A stretch of DNA of 64,000 nt from Hymenobacter aquaticus. GTDB taxonomy: Bacteria > Bacteroidota > Bacteroidia > Cytophagales > Hymenobacteraceae. Location of the stretch: positions 1,302,001 through 1,366,000 of the forward strand of contig NZ_SRLC01000001.1 of NCBI RefSeq assembly GCF_004765605.1, given 5' to 3'. The first letter of the stretch is position 1. Each line of letters opens with the position of its first letter. This document shows, one piece after another, positions 50,914 through 59,267 of the stretch. The position numbers were made by a program, and so were the translations under genes. Below the pieces are notes generated by a model, which did no database searches, was not told where the DNA came from, and saw nothing but the letters and a program-made list of their open reading frames with translations.

Positions 50914-50982
50914 GGCATTCACCTCTCAGGGATACGTAAGAAAGAGCCCGGCGGCTGCCTATAAAATTTTGGCATTTTACCT

Positions 50983-52605
50983 TTATTTCATCCGTTCCAC
51001 CCGCACCCGGTACCGCCCAGGCAGGTGGTCCGCCCCGGCCGGCCTTGCACCGACGGGCTGGACGTAGGCCCGCCACTGGTGCGCGGCCAGGTAGGCCGGC
51101 AGCCAGGCCGCCAGCTCCGGCGTCAGCCACCACTGGGTAGCGGGGTGGGCGGCCAGTTGGGCCAGGGCCGGGGCCAGCTCGGCCGTGCCCGTCAGCTGCC
51201 GCCGAAACGCGGGCTGCGAGGGGTCGAGCGTGGGCCAGCCGGTGAGGCCGAGCACCGAATGCGGCGTCAACCGCAGACTCTCAAACGGCGACTGGGACTT
51301 GTAGGCAGCTTCGAGGCCAGCCCCTACCACCAGCTGCCCGGCCTGGGTGGCGCGCTCCAGCTGGCGCAGCACGGCCAGCCCGGCGGCCCGTTCCTGGCGC
51401 AACACCTGCACGCGGTGCGTGGTTTTGAAGGCATACGCCACCAGCAGCAGGCTCACCACGGCCAGCAGCAGCGGCGAGAGGCGCGGCAGCGGCCGGCGGG
51501 TGTCGCGCAGCACGTAGGCCAGGTTGCTGAGCAGCCACAGCCCCATCAGGGGCATACCCAGGCGGGGCGGCAGCTTGAGGACCAGGCCCAGGCCCAGCAG
51601 CAACCCCAGGAAAAACAGCTGCCCCAGCCAGAAGCCGCTCCGGTGCGCAAACCGCTGACTCCGGGCGACCAGCAGCCAGCTCAGGGCCAGCAAAACCAGC
51701 AGGGCGAAATAGTCGCGGGCGAGCAGGCCGGCCCAGGCCGCCATCTTGGCCGGCACCGTATCCCGCAGAAAGGCCGCCGGCTCGAAGCGCGCCGCCCGCT
51801 GAAACAGGCCCGCATTCACCAGGCGGGCGTCGCCAAACACCCAGTGCTCCACGGCTTGCAGCCCCAGCCGGTCGGCCGGCGTGCGGGGGCGGGGCTGATA
51901 GAGCTGGTAGTCGTTGAGGTTGGACTTGAGCACGTCCAGGGTGCGGTAGGTGGCCGTGGCCGGGCTGCTGCCGAGCCATAGCACCAGACTAGCCACGGCC
52001 AGCAGCAACCCGGCCCCGCCCACCAGGGAAGCTCCGCGGCGGCCGGCCAGCCACACCGCGCCCGGCGCCGCGGCCAGCACGCCCAGCAGGGCCGCGCTGG
52101 GCCGAATCAGCCAGGCCAGCGCCAGGGCCAGCCCGGCCAGCAGCAGGTAGCGGCGGCGCGCGGCGCGCTGAGCGGCCAGCAGCAACGCCGCTCCCGCCAG
52201 CAGAATCGGCACCCGCACGTAGTTAAACCACAAACCGTGCTCCAGCCAGGCCAGGCCGTAAAACCCGCTCAGCAGCAGCGTGAGCGGCCCGCCCGCCAGC
52301 CGGGTTTGCAGCAGCCGGTCGAGCACGGCAAAAACCAGCACGCCGGCCAGATACAGCAGGCCGTAGAGCAGCAGGCCATACCAGGGCACCGCGGGAAACT
52401 GTTGGTACAAACCGGCTAGCAGCGGGGCCAGGCCGTGGAAGTAGAGGTGCAGGTCGGTGACGGGGGCGGCGGCCGTGCGCCCCTGTAGCAGCAGCACGAT
52501 GCTCAGGTCGTCGTTGGTTTCGAAGTAGCACCCCAGCCCGGCGCTGGCCGAGAGCAGCAGCAGCAGCGGCAACACGACGACGCGCAGGAAACGGGGAACG
52601 TGCAT
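50983..52605 (-). CDS. Polytopic membrane protein, GT-C-like
   Basis: The 540-residue protein has an N-terminal membrane segment followed by GCYFETNDDLSIVLLLQG, an acidic DD motif in the first loop as in GT-C glycosyltransferases. About ten further membrane segments and a soluble C-terminal domain (about 400-540) follow. I infer use of a lipid-linked sugar in surface glycan synthesis. It is divergent from the GT39-like gene at 52743, which has an equivalent motif. The specific family is not recognised. Confidence 0.7.
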   Translation of the reverse strand: MHVPRFLRVVVLPLLLLLSASAGLGCYFETNDDLSIVLLLQGRTAAAPVTDLHLYFHGLAPLLAGLYQQFPAVPWYGLLLYGLLYLAGVLVFAVLDRLLQTRLAGGPLTLLLSGFYGLAWLEHGLWFNYVRVPILLAGAALLLAAQRAARRRYLLLAGLALALAWLIRPSAALLGVLAAAPGAVWLAGRRGASLVGGAGLLLAVASLVLWLGSSPATATYRTLDVLKSNLNDYQLYQPRPRTPADRLGLQAVEHWVFGDARLVNAGLFQRAARFEPAAFLRDTVPAKMAAWAGLLARDYFALLVLLALSWLLVARSQRFAHRSGFWLGQLFFLGLLLGLGLVLKLPPRLGMPLMGLWLLSNLAYVLRDTRRPLPRLSPLLLAVVSLLLVAYAFKTTHRVQVLRQERAAGLAVLRQLERATQAGQLVVGAGLEAAYKSQSPFESLRLTPHSVLGLTGWPTLDPSQPAFRRQLTGTAELAPALAQLAAHPATQWWLTPELAAWLPAYLAAHQWRAYVQPVGARPAGADHLPGRYRVRVERMK

Positions 52606-52742
52606 GAGGGGTCCGGCGGGAAAAGCGCAACCCGCGCCAGCGGGGTAAAGATGAGAAACGAAAAACGATTTTGCGGGGCGGCCCCGACTGCCCGGCCCCC
52701 GACCGGCCGGGCAATTAGCGCCAATTCGGTTGCTTTGCAGTT

Positions 52743-54380
52743 GTGAAGCCTCTCTCCCGCCGCCTGCCCGACCTCACGCTCCTGTTCGTGAGCCTGCTGA
52801 CCGTCGCCTACTTTTTCCTGACCCACGAGGGGCTCTACGACCTGGACGACTATTACTACGCCCGTTACGCCCACCAGCTGGCCAGCGGCACGTTCCGGGT
52901 GGTGCCCGACCCGCGGGGCCTGCTGCACGACCCGCTCAAGGAGCGGTGGCTGATCTTCGGGCCGGTGGCGGCGCTGTACCGGGTGTTTGGCATCGGCATC
53001 ATCACCGGCACGCTGTGGCCGCTGCTCTGCACGCTGGGGTGCGCGGTGGTAATCTGGGCCACGTACCGGCGACGGGAGCCGGTGGTAGCGGCGGCGGCCA
53101 TGCTGCTGCTGGGTCTGCACTACTTCACGCTCAACCTCACGAATTACCTCTACCCGGATAACATCCTGATGTTCTGGTGCCTGTGCTGCGCCGTTGCCCT
53201 GCGGCAAGGTCGTGCCGGGCCGGGCCGCCCGGGGCGCTGGGGCGCGGGTTTTGCCGTTCTCAACTTCGCCGCCCTGCTCAGCAAGGAAACCATCGTGTAC
53301 TACCTGCCTTTCTACCTGGGGCTGCTGGCCGTGGATGCGTTCCGGCGGCGGCACGGCCGCTTCTGGGCCTCGGCAATAGGGGTGGGCGCGGCGCTGCTGG
53401 GGGCCTCCCTGGCCTTCTACCAGCTCTATACCCACGACGCGCTGTACCGCATTCACCTGATTGAGCACACCAACGAGTTTCTGAAGGAAGGCAACTTTCT
53501 GGTGGGCAACCGGGCGGCCCTGCTGGCCCGCGTTACCTATCAGCCCCTGCAATTCCTGGTCGGTACCGGGCTGGGGCTGGCCCTAGTGCTGGCCGGAGCC
53601 GCCGCCGCCGGCCGGCACCGCTACGCCGCTTCCGACGCGGGCTTCTGGCTGGCGCTGGCTGCTTCTACCCTGGCCTTTTACTGGCTGGGCAGCACCTCCC
53701 TGAGCCAGTACAACCCCATTACCCTGCTCCCGCGCATGACCACGCCCCTGCTGCCGCCCCTGTGCCTGGCCGCCGGCTTTGGGGTGCGCGACTTCGTGCG
53801 TACCGGGCGCGGCGGCTACGTGCTGGGCCTGCTGCTACTGGCCGCGGCGGCCTGGCTGCACAACAGCCTCTCGGTGCTGTACGGACTGCCAGGGCTCTAT
53901 TTTCTGGTGGCGGCCTGGTGGCTGCGTCCGGCGGCATCCGGCTTAGCACAGTTTAGTTCGGAACGGCTGGCGGCGGGCACCCTGCTGGTGCTGGCCCTGG
54001 CCCTGAGCATCCGGCCCGTATACTTCATGCGGAAGCCCGGCGTGTCGTCGTACTTCCAGCAGCAGCGGGTTATTGACCGGCAACTGCGGGGCCCGGCGCG
54101 GGGCGTGGTGTTTGTCGATGACTTCCTGGTGGGCAACTACGACTTCTCCTTCGGCTTCCGGGTGCCGCCGGGGCTGCGCTTTCGGCGCTACTCGGCCGCC
54201 GACTCGGTGCAACTGGCGCCCGGCGAGCAGGCCTGGCTGCTGATTAACGGCAGCACGCTCACCAACCCCGAGCTCACGCGCAAGCTGATTCGCTACTCCG
54301 AGGCCGAGGTGCTGGCCCGCTTCCCGCGGCGGCGGCAGCTGGCGCGGGAGGGCCAGGTCACGCTCTACCAGGTGCGCTAA
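52743..54380 (+). CDS. GT39/ArnT-like membrane glycosyltransferase
   Basis: The 545-residue protein has about eleven membrane segments. After the first comes GLYDLDDYYYARYAHQLASG, matching the acidic first-loop motif of GT39/GT83 enzymes, and SKETIVYYLPFYLGL follows near 180. The C-terminal soluble domain starts near 430. Such enzymes move a sugar from a polyprenyl phosphate to a glycan, lipid or protein. The start is GTG 52743, only 6 bases after a TTGCTTTG box at 52730-52737, so the transcript may be leaderless. Confidence 0.8.
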   Translation: MKPLSRRLPDLTLLFVSLLTVAYFFLTHEGLYDLDDYYYARYAHQLASGTFRVVPDPRGLLHDPLKERWLIFGPVAALYRVFGIGIITGTLWPLLCTLGCAVVIWATYRRREPVVAAAAMLLLGLHYFTLNLTNYLYPDNILMFWCLCCAVALRQGRAGPGRPGRWGAGFAVLNFAALLSKETIVYYLPFYLGLLAVDAFRRRHGRFWASAIGVGAALLGASLAFYQLYTHDALYRIHLIEHTNEFLKEGNFLVGNRAALLARVTYQPLQFLVGTGLGLALVLAGAAAAGRHRYAASDAGFWLALAASTLAFYWLGSTSLSQYNPITLLPRMTTPLLPPLCLAAGFGVRDFVRTGRGGYVLGLLLLAAAAWLHNSLSVLYGLPGLYFLVAAWWLRPAASGLAQFSSERLAAGTLLVLALALSIRPVYFMRKPGVSSYFQQQRVIDRQLRGPARGVVFVDDFLVGNYDFSFGFRVPPGLRFRRYSAADSVQLAPGEQAWLLINGSTLTNPELTRKLIRYSEAEVLARFPRRRQLAREGQVTLYQVR

Positions 54381-54390
54381 GTGGGCCGCG

Positions 54391-55341
54391 CTACCGGCCG
54401 CGCAGCCCGGCGTACTGGCCCAAAACCCAGTCGAGGGGGCGCACGGCGTGGGCGGCGGTGAGCAGGGCGTATAACGCCCGGGCTTCGCCCAGATTGCCCC
54501 AGCGCACGGCCTGGCGCAGTTCCCAGCGCAGGCGCACGGCCAGGGCGGCCCGCTCGGTGGGGGTGCGGCACAGACGCAGGGCCTTGCGACACACGGCAAT
54601 GGTGGAGGCCAGGAACGGGTCGTTGGGCTGGTAGCCCCGGCGCGACATCGAGGCCGGGTGCAGGCGCTTGCGGGTCGTGACCTGGTCGAGGAAGTAGAAC
54701 TGAAAGTCGCGGGCGGCCCGCACCCAGAAGTCGAAGTCCTCGTAGGCCAGGGCCTCGTCGTAGCCGCCGAGCTGTTCCAGCACCGCGCGGCGCATCATCA
54801 TGGTGGGCGTGCTGATGAAGTAGCGGCTGAGCACGTCGGCAAACACCCAGCCCGAGGCCGGGCGCGGGTGCAGCTGCCCGCCCGCGCGGCGGTAGTGGTG
54901 GCGCACGTAGCCCGAGGCCTCGTCGATCAGCTCGGCATCGGTATAGACCACGCCGTAGTCGGGCGGCAGGCGCTGGAAGCAGGCTACCTGCCGGGCCACC
55001 CGCTCGGGCAAGAGCACGTCGTCGGTGGCGAAGTCGATGAAGTACGCGCCCCGCCCCTGCCGGAACGCCCGGTTGAAAGCCCGGCAGTTGCCCAGGTTCT
55101 CGGGCAGCAGCAGCAGCTGCCACCCGGGGTTGGCCGCCGCGTAGCGCCGCAATACGTTGGGGCTTTCGTCGGTGCTGGCGTCGTCGACCAGTATCACCTC
55201 CAGGTGCGGGTAGGTCTGGGCCCGAATGGAATCCAGGGCCTCGGCTAGAAAGGGCGCGTGGTTGTAGCACAGGGCCACGATGGTCACCAGCGGCAGGGCT
55301 TCGGCGGGGCTGGCGGGCAGGTCGGCGGGCTGGTAGGTCAT
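54391..55341 (-). CDS. Family 2 glycosyltransferase
   Basis: The 316-residue protein has a GT-A fold. It opens with PLVTIVALCYNHAPFLAEALDSIRAQTYP, has LEVILVDDASTDESPNVL, and carries the metal-binding acidic motif in IDFATDDVLLPERV instead of a strict DxD. GYDEALAYEDFDFWVRAARD is the acceptor/catalytic region near 195. GT2 enzymes use nucleotide sugars on the cytoplasmic side. It starts 6 bases after the flippase stop on the same strand and is probably co-transcribed with it. Confidence 0.92.
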   Translation of the reverse strand: MTYQPADLPASPAEALPLVTIVALCYNHAPFLAEALDSIRAQTYPHLEVILVDDASTDESPNVLRRYAAANPGWQLLLLPENLGNCRAFNRAFRQGRGAYFIDFATDDVLLPERVARQVACFQRLPPDYGVVYTDAELIDEASGYVRHHYRRAGGQLHPRPASGWVFADVLSRYFISTPTMMMRRAVLEQLGGYDEALAYEDFDFWVRAARDFQFYFLDQVTTRKRLHPASMSRRGYQPNDPFLASTIAVCRKALRLCRTPTERAALAVRLRWELRQAVRWGNLGEARALYALLTAAHAVRPLDWVLGQYAGLRGR

Positions 55342-55347
55342 GGGAGC

Positions 55348-56643
55348 TTAGCGCCAGTAGGGCCGGAAGTAAACGAGGCAGCCCGCGAGCAGGATGCCAA
55401 AGCGCAGGGCGTGGGCCAGGGGCGCGCCCCACAGGCCGTAGCGGGGCAGCAGCACGGCCAGCAGGGCGGCATAGAGCACGGCCGAGCCGGCCTGCACCGC
55501 CACGTAGCGCCCCACCCGGGCCTGGGCCATGAGCAGAAACAGCAGGGTCCAGGTCAGGAACTTGGCCCAGTCGCCGATAAACTGCGGGGCCAGCAGCTCG
55601 CGGGCGGCCCCGAACCGGGCATCAAACAACAAGGGCAGCAGCCAGTCGCGCAGCAGCCAGAGCCCGCCCAGGCCCAGGGCCACGCCGGGGGCCAGCACCC
55701 GCAGCACCGTGCGCACGTAGGCGCGCAGGGCGGCGGGCTGCCCCACCAGCGCGGCCAGGCGCGGGTAGTACACGCTGCCCATCACGGCCGAAAATACCAT
55801 CGTGTAGTTGTCGGAAAGCTTGGCCACGGCCTGCCACAGACCCGTTTGGGCCAGGCTGAAATAGCGAATCAGCACGTCGCGCATCACGAAGTCCACGGCT
55901 TTGCTGAACAGCAGCACGCTGGCGGCCATCAGCAGGAAGCGGCCCAGCTGCCGCAGCGCCACCCGGCTCACCCGGCCCCGCAGGGCAGGCAGCAGGCCGT
56001 GCCGGGCGCACAAGGCCAGGGTGGCGGCCAGCGTGCTGCCCTGGGCCAGCAGGTACACCAGCAGCACCTGCTCGACCCGCAAACCCAGCCATAGCGCTGC
56101 GGCCACCCCGGCCACGCCCACGCCGCTGAGCACGGCCGTCAGCACGGCGTAGGCCCGCAGCCGGCCCGCAGCCAGCAGCACCGATACCCAGAAGGTATTG
56201 GCCGTGAGCAGCACAATGCCGCCGGCAAACAGCACCACCCAGGCCCCCGACGGCTGAAACACGCCCACTAGTTGCTGCCGGGCCAGCAGCAGCGCCCCCG
56301 TGCCCAGCACCAGGGCCCCGGCATTGAGCACCAGCCCGGCCCCGAGCCACACCCGGTACCGACCCGAGCCCGGCCGCAGCGGGGCCAGGTATTTTACCAG
56401 GCCCACGTGCACCCCGTCGTTGGGCAGGGTGGTAAACAGGGCCATCAGGTTCTGAAAGTGCGCCAGCAACGTCAGCCCGCCGGGGCCGCCGTACACGGCC
56501 AGCAGCTTGTTGAGCAGCAGGGCCCCGGCCGTGCGGGCCCCCACCGCCAGCCCCGAGCTGAACGCGCCCCTGAGAAAGCGCCCCACCGTGCCGGCCACGG
56601 GCGCGGAGGAGGAAGGCGTATCGGGCGAGTCGAGGGGCTGCAT
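55348..56643 (-). CDS. Polysaccharide flippase (Wzx/MATE-like)
   Basis: The 431-residue protein has about twelve membrane segments and fits the oligosaccharide flippase superfamily: RGAFSSGLAVGARTAGALLLNKLLAVYGGPG at the N-terminus and the FVMRDVLIRYFSLAQTGLWQAV segment near 230. It should move lipid-linked glycan repeats across the inner membrane. ATG 56643 is chosen because a -7 box (56650-56657) ends 6 bases upstream; a longer frame would read into the palindrome array. It is followed by a GT2 gene. Confidence 0.85.
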   Translation of the reverse strand: MQPLDSPDTPSSSAPVAGTVGRFLRGAFSSGLAVGARTAGALLLNKLLAVYGGPGGLTLLAHFQNLMALFTTLPNDGVHVGLVKYLAPLRPGSGRYRVWLGAGLVLNAGALVLGTGALLLARQQLVGVFQPSGAWVVLFAGGIVLLTANTFWVSVLLAAGRLRAYAVLTAVLSGVGVAGVAAALWLGLRVEQVLLVYLLAQGSTLAATLALCARHGLLPALRGRVSRVALRQLGRFLLMAASVLLFSKAVDFVMRDVLIRYFSLAQTGLWQAVAKLSDNYTMVFSAVMGSVYYPRLAALVGQPAALRAYVRTVLRVLAPGVALGLGGLWLLRDWLLPLLFDARFGAARELLAPQFIGDWAKFLTWTLLFLLMAQARVGRYVAVQAGSAVLYAALLAVLLPRYGLWGAPLAHALRFGILLAGCLVYFRPYWR

Positions 56644-56649
56644 GAAAGG

Positions 56650-56657
56650 CAAAAGTA
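56650..56657 (-). promoter_or_regulatory. Candidate -7 box, near-leaderless flippase transcript
   Basis: TACTTTTG on the minus strand ends 6 bases before the ATG at 56643. It fixes the start and excludes the upstream extension. Confidence 0.55.
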
Positions 56658-56749
56658 GCGGATGTTCGGGCGTGGGCCACGCCCCGCTCATCCGGCCCGG
56701 AAAAGGCGTGGATTTCGGGCCGGCCGGTCGGGGCGGCAGAAAATTGAAT

Positions 56750-56973
56750 CCGCACGTGTGCGGAAGGCCTGTCAAGGGCTTAGGCATGGCTCCGCACACG
56801 TGCGAAGTGCCTCTGAAGGGCTTAGACATGGCTCTTCACCGGTGAAGGGTGCTTCCCAAGTCCTTTGGCATGGCTCTTCACTAGTAAAGGATGCTTCCCA
56901 AGGGCTTTGACATGGCTCTTCATCGGTGAAGGGTGGCTCCCAAGCTCTTAGTGGTCGTCCTTCAGATCTGAAG
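56750..56973. repeat. Array of six variable 14-bp palindromes at exact 42-bp spacing
   Basis: The 351-base gap between the flippase and the FemAB-like gene holds units of 14-bp palindrome plus 28-bp spacer. Palindromes start at 56750, 56792, 56834, 56876, 56918 and 56960: CCGCACGTGTGCGG, CCGCACACGTGCGA, CTTCACCGGTGAAG, CTTCACTAGTAAAG, CTTCATCGGTGAAG and CTTCAGATCTGAAG. Spacers are similar to each other (consensus around TGCTTCCCAAGGGCTTTGAC then ATGGCT), diverging in the last unit. The last palindrome extends to a perfect 26-bp one (56954-56979). Plus-strand frames are broken by a stop at 56908-56910, so this is not a coding repeat. Confidence 0.93.
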
Positions 56974-56994
56974 GACGACTACCAGGCCGTCGGC

Positions 56995-57996
56995 TTACTT
57001 CTCGAACGTGAGCCGCAGGCTGGGCACCCCGCCCAGGTGGCGCTTGAATTGCAGCAACGACTGGTTCAGGCCCTCGGGCAGCGTGGAAGTGCCCAGGTCG
57101 AGCAGGGTTTGGCCGTTGGCGCGGCCAAAGGCGTGCAGGCCCTCGTTGAGCATCACCACCGGGCTGAAGGTGTTGAACGCCAGCGGACTGGCCGGGTAAA
57201 AATTGTAGAGCACCCGGCTGCTGACGCGAATGGCGATGGTCAGGGCGGCCCACTCGCCGGCCGGGGTGCGCACCGAAAACAGAAAGTGGTCCTGCGGAAA
57301 CAGGCGGAACAGCTCCTGCAAACGCTCCAGGCTAAGGGACAGCGCCTGGCCCTTCTCCCGCCGGCACCGGCTCAGAAATTCGTAGGCCAGGGGCAGGTAC
57401 AGCGGGGTTTCCTGCTCAAACACGAAGCCCTGCTGCTGGCACTTGCGCAACCGCCGCCGCTCCGAGGGGTGCAGGCGGGCCCGGAAGTCGGCGTGCAGCG
57501 GCAGGTGGTGGTTGATTTCGGCCAAGGCCACCCGGTAGCCCCGCTGCTGCAAGGCGTGGGCGAGCCGGGCGCTACCGGCGGGGTCGTAGCTGAAGGGGTA
57601 GCTGCGCAGGTGCAGGTGGGGCCAGCCCCGGCGGGCCAGCTGCTGCTCCACCTCGGCCAGGAACGCCAGCAGCACGGCCGCGGGCAGGTCGTCGAGCAGC
57701 TGCACGCCGCCAAACGGGGCCTGCCAGGGGCTGCGGGCCTCGTCCCGGCCCGCCTCGCCGAATGCGTGGAGCTGGGCCACGGTCTGCTGCCGGTGCTGGT
57801 CTTCCAGGTAGCAAGCCAGCACCTGCCCGTCCAGCCGCTGCAGATTCAGGTGGGCGGGCGTCAGGTAGAGAAACGGCTCGAAGGCCAGCGGCAAGGTGGG
57901 GGCCGCCACCTGCCCGGCCGGCCCCGCGTGCAGCCGCACCGCATACCGGTCGCCCTCCACGGGCAGGGGCAGCAGAAGAGACGAAGCAGCGGGCAT
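56995..57996 (-). CDS. FemAB/GNAT-like acyltransferase
   Basis: The 333-residue protein looks like a GNAT-fold acyltransferase of the FemAB or acetyltransferase-6 type. It has FRARLHPSERRRLRKCQQQGFVFE near 180, a motif seen where these enzymes bind acceptors, and WAALTIAIRVSSRVLYNFYPASPLAFNTFSP near 270 with DLGTSTLPEGLN near 305. It probably decorates a surface glycan or lipid carrier in the adjacent polysaccharide locus. ATG 57996 is used; a TACTTTCG near-box lies about 40 bases upstream. The palindrome array begins 22 bases past its stop. Confidence 0.7.
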   Translation of the reverse strand: MPAASSLLLPLPVEGDRYAVRLHAGPAGQVAAPTLPLAFEPFLYLTPAHLNLQRLDGQVLACYLEDQHRQQTVAQLHAFGEAGRDEARSPWQAPFGGVQLLDDLPAAVLLAFLAEVEQQLARRGWPHLHLRSYPFSYDPAGSARLAHALQQRGYRVALAEINHHLPLHADFRARLHPSERRRLRKCQQQGFVFEQETPLYLPLAYEFLSRCRREKGQALSLSLERLQELFRLFPQDHFLFSVRTPAGEWAALTIAIRVSSRVLYNFYPASPLAFNTFSPVVMLNEGLHAFGRANGQTLLDLGTSTLPEGLNQSLLQFKRHLGGVPSLRLTFEK

Positions 57997-58085
57997 GCGG
58001 GAAATAAAAAGGCGGTAATCGGGGCCGGAAGGGCGAAAGTACAAGTAAAATCGGGGTGCGGGCGGCAAACGAGCGGGCGGTGTCG

Positions 58086-58093
58086 TATTTTTG
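58086..58093 (+). promoter_or_regulatory. Candidate -7 box for the EamA transporter
   Basis: TATTTTTG lies 46 bases upstream of the ATG at 58140. Confidence 0.5.
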
Positions 58094-58139
58094 CGGCCCT
58101 TTTGGCGTTTCCCACCCCTTTCATCTTGTTGCGTACCGC

Positions 58140-59048
58140 ATGCTTGCTCTGTTCCTGTCCGTCTTGTGCTCGGTCTGTATCGTTTTTATCTTCAAATACT
58201 TCGCCCGCTTCGGCGTCGACACCTTCCAGGCCCTGATTGTCAATTACGGCACCTGCGTGGTGGTGGGCTGGCTGGCCTCGGGGCGGCCCAGCCTGGCCCC
58301 GCTGCTGGCCGGCGGGCCCTGGCTGGCGGCGGCCGTGGCGTTGGGCGGCCTGTTTATCGGCACGTTCTACCTGGTGGCCCTCACGGCCCAGCGCGTGGGC
58401 GTAAGTGCCGCGTCGGTAGCCAATAAGATGTCCCTGATTCTGCCCGTGCTCTTCAATCTGCTGGTGCTGCGCCTCTCCCAGCGGCCCTACACCTTCATCA
58501 ACTACGCCGGTATGGCCCTGGCTTTGCTGGCTATTCTGCTCACGGCCCTGCCCCGCCGCGCAAGTGCTTCCGCCGAGGGTGCTGCGGCGACGCCCGCGGC
58601 CGGCTGGTGGCTGCCCGTGCTGCTGTTCGTGTCCAGCGGCGCCGGCGACTCCCTGCTCAACTTTGCCAGCTCCTCGCTGCTGCCCGACGCGGCCACCCGC
58701 ACGCTGTTTCCGCTGGTTACCTTCGGCACGGCCGGCATCATTGGCCTGGTTTTGCTGCTGAGCCGCGGCATGCAGCAGCCGTTTGCCGCCAAAAACCTGG
58801 TGGCGGGCTTTATCCTGGGGGTTCCCAACTACTTCTCCATCTACTTCCTGATTCTGGCCCTGGGCAACTTCGGCAACGACGGGGCCTTCGTCTACCCCGT
58901 GGCCAACGTGGCGACCATTCTGCTGGGCGCGGTGGGAGCCGGGTTCCTGTTCCGCGAGCAGCTCGGGGCCCGGGGCCGGGTGGGCCTGGCCACGGCCGTA
59001 GTGGCCCTCATGCTGATTTCCTACCAGGAAATAGTGGCTGCTTTCTAA
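58140..59048 (+). CDS. EamA/DMT-family transporter
   Basis: The 302-residue protein has ten membrane segments arranged as two EamA repeats of five, with FKYFARFGVDTFQALIVNYGT near residue 16 and GVSAASVANKMSLILPVLFNLLVLRL closing the first repeat near 100. The last pair ends in LGARGRVGLATAVVALMLISYQEI. DMT transporters export amino acids or other metabolites; the substrate is unknown. ATG 58140 is chosen after the promoter box. A long-stem terminator follows. Confidence 0.85.
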   Translation: MLALFLSVLCSVCIVFIFKYFARFGVDTFQALIVNYGTCVVVGWLASGRPSLAPLLAGGPWLAAAVALGGLFIGTFYLVALTAQRVGVSAASVANKMSLILPVLFNLLVLRLSQRPYTFINYAGMALALLAILLTALPRRASASAEGAAATPAAGWWLPVLLFVSSGAGDSLLNFASSSLLPDAATRTLFPLVTFGTAGIIGLVLLLSRGMQQPFAAKNLVAGFILGVPNYFSIYFLILALGNFGNDGAFVYPVANVATILLGAVGAGFLFREQLGARGRVGLATAVVALMLISYQEIVAAF

Positions 59049-59072
59049 GCGGCAGGCAGCCACGTGCCGTTA

Positions 59073-59114
59073 CCAACGGGCCCGCCGCGAGAAACCCTCC
59101 GGCGGGCCCGTTGG
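59073..59114 (+). terminator. Terminator after the EamA gene
   Basis: CCAACGGGCCCGCCG pairs with CGGCGGGCCCGTTGG around a CGAGAAACCCTC loop, 25 bases after the stop. No T tract follows. Confidence 0.75.
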
Positions 59115-59267
59115 CTATAGAACGTTGTGGACAACAATGCCGCGTCGGCCGGTTTCTTCATCCAAAGCCCACGGATAAACGGTAGTTTGGCAGCCGGGTT
59201 TGCCGCGCTCCGGCCAACGCCGAACGGCAGCCGACCCGTATACAGGCGCTGCGCCCTATTTTTCCTC

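Noticed and set aside
56662..56910. Small protein with 14-residue repeats from the palindrome array
   Set aside because: The frame stops within the array although the DNA repeats continue, and no start or ribosome site supports it.
56750..56973. CRISPR array
   Set aside because: The palindromic part varies and the spacers are conserved, the opposite of CRISPR; no cas genes are present.
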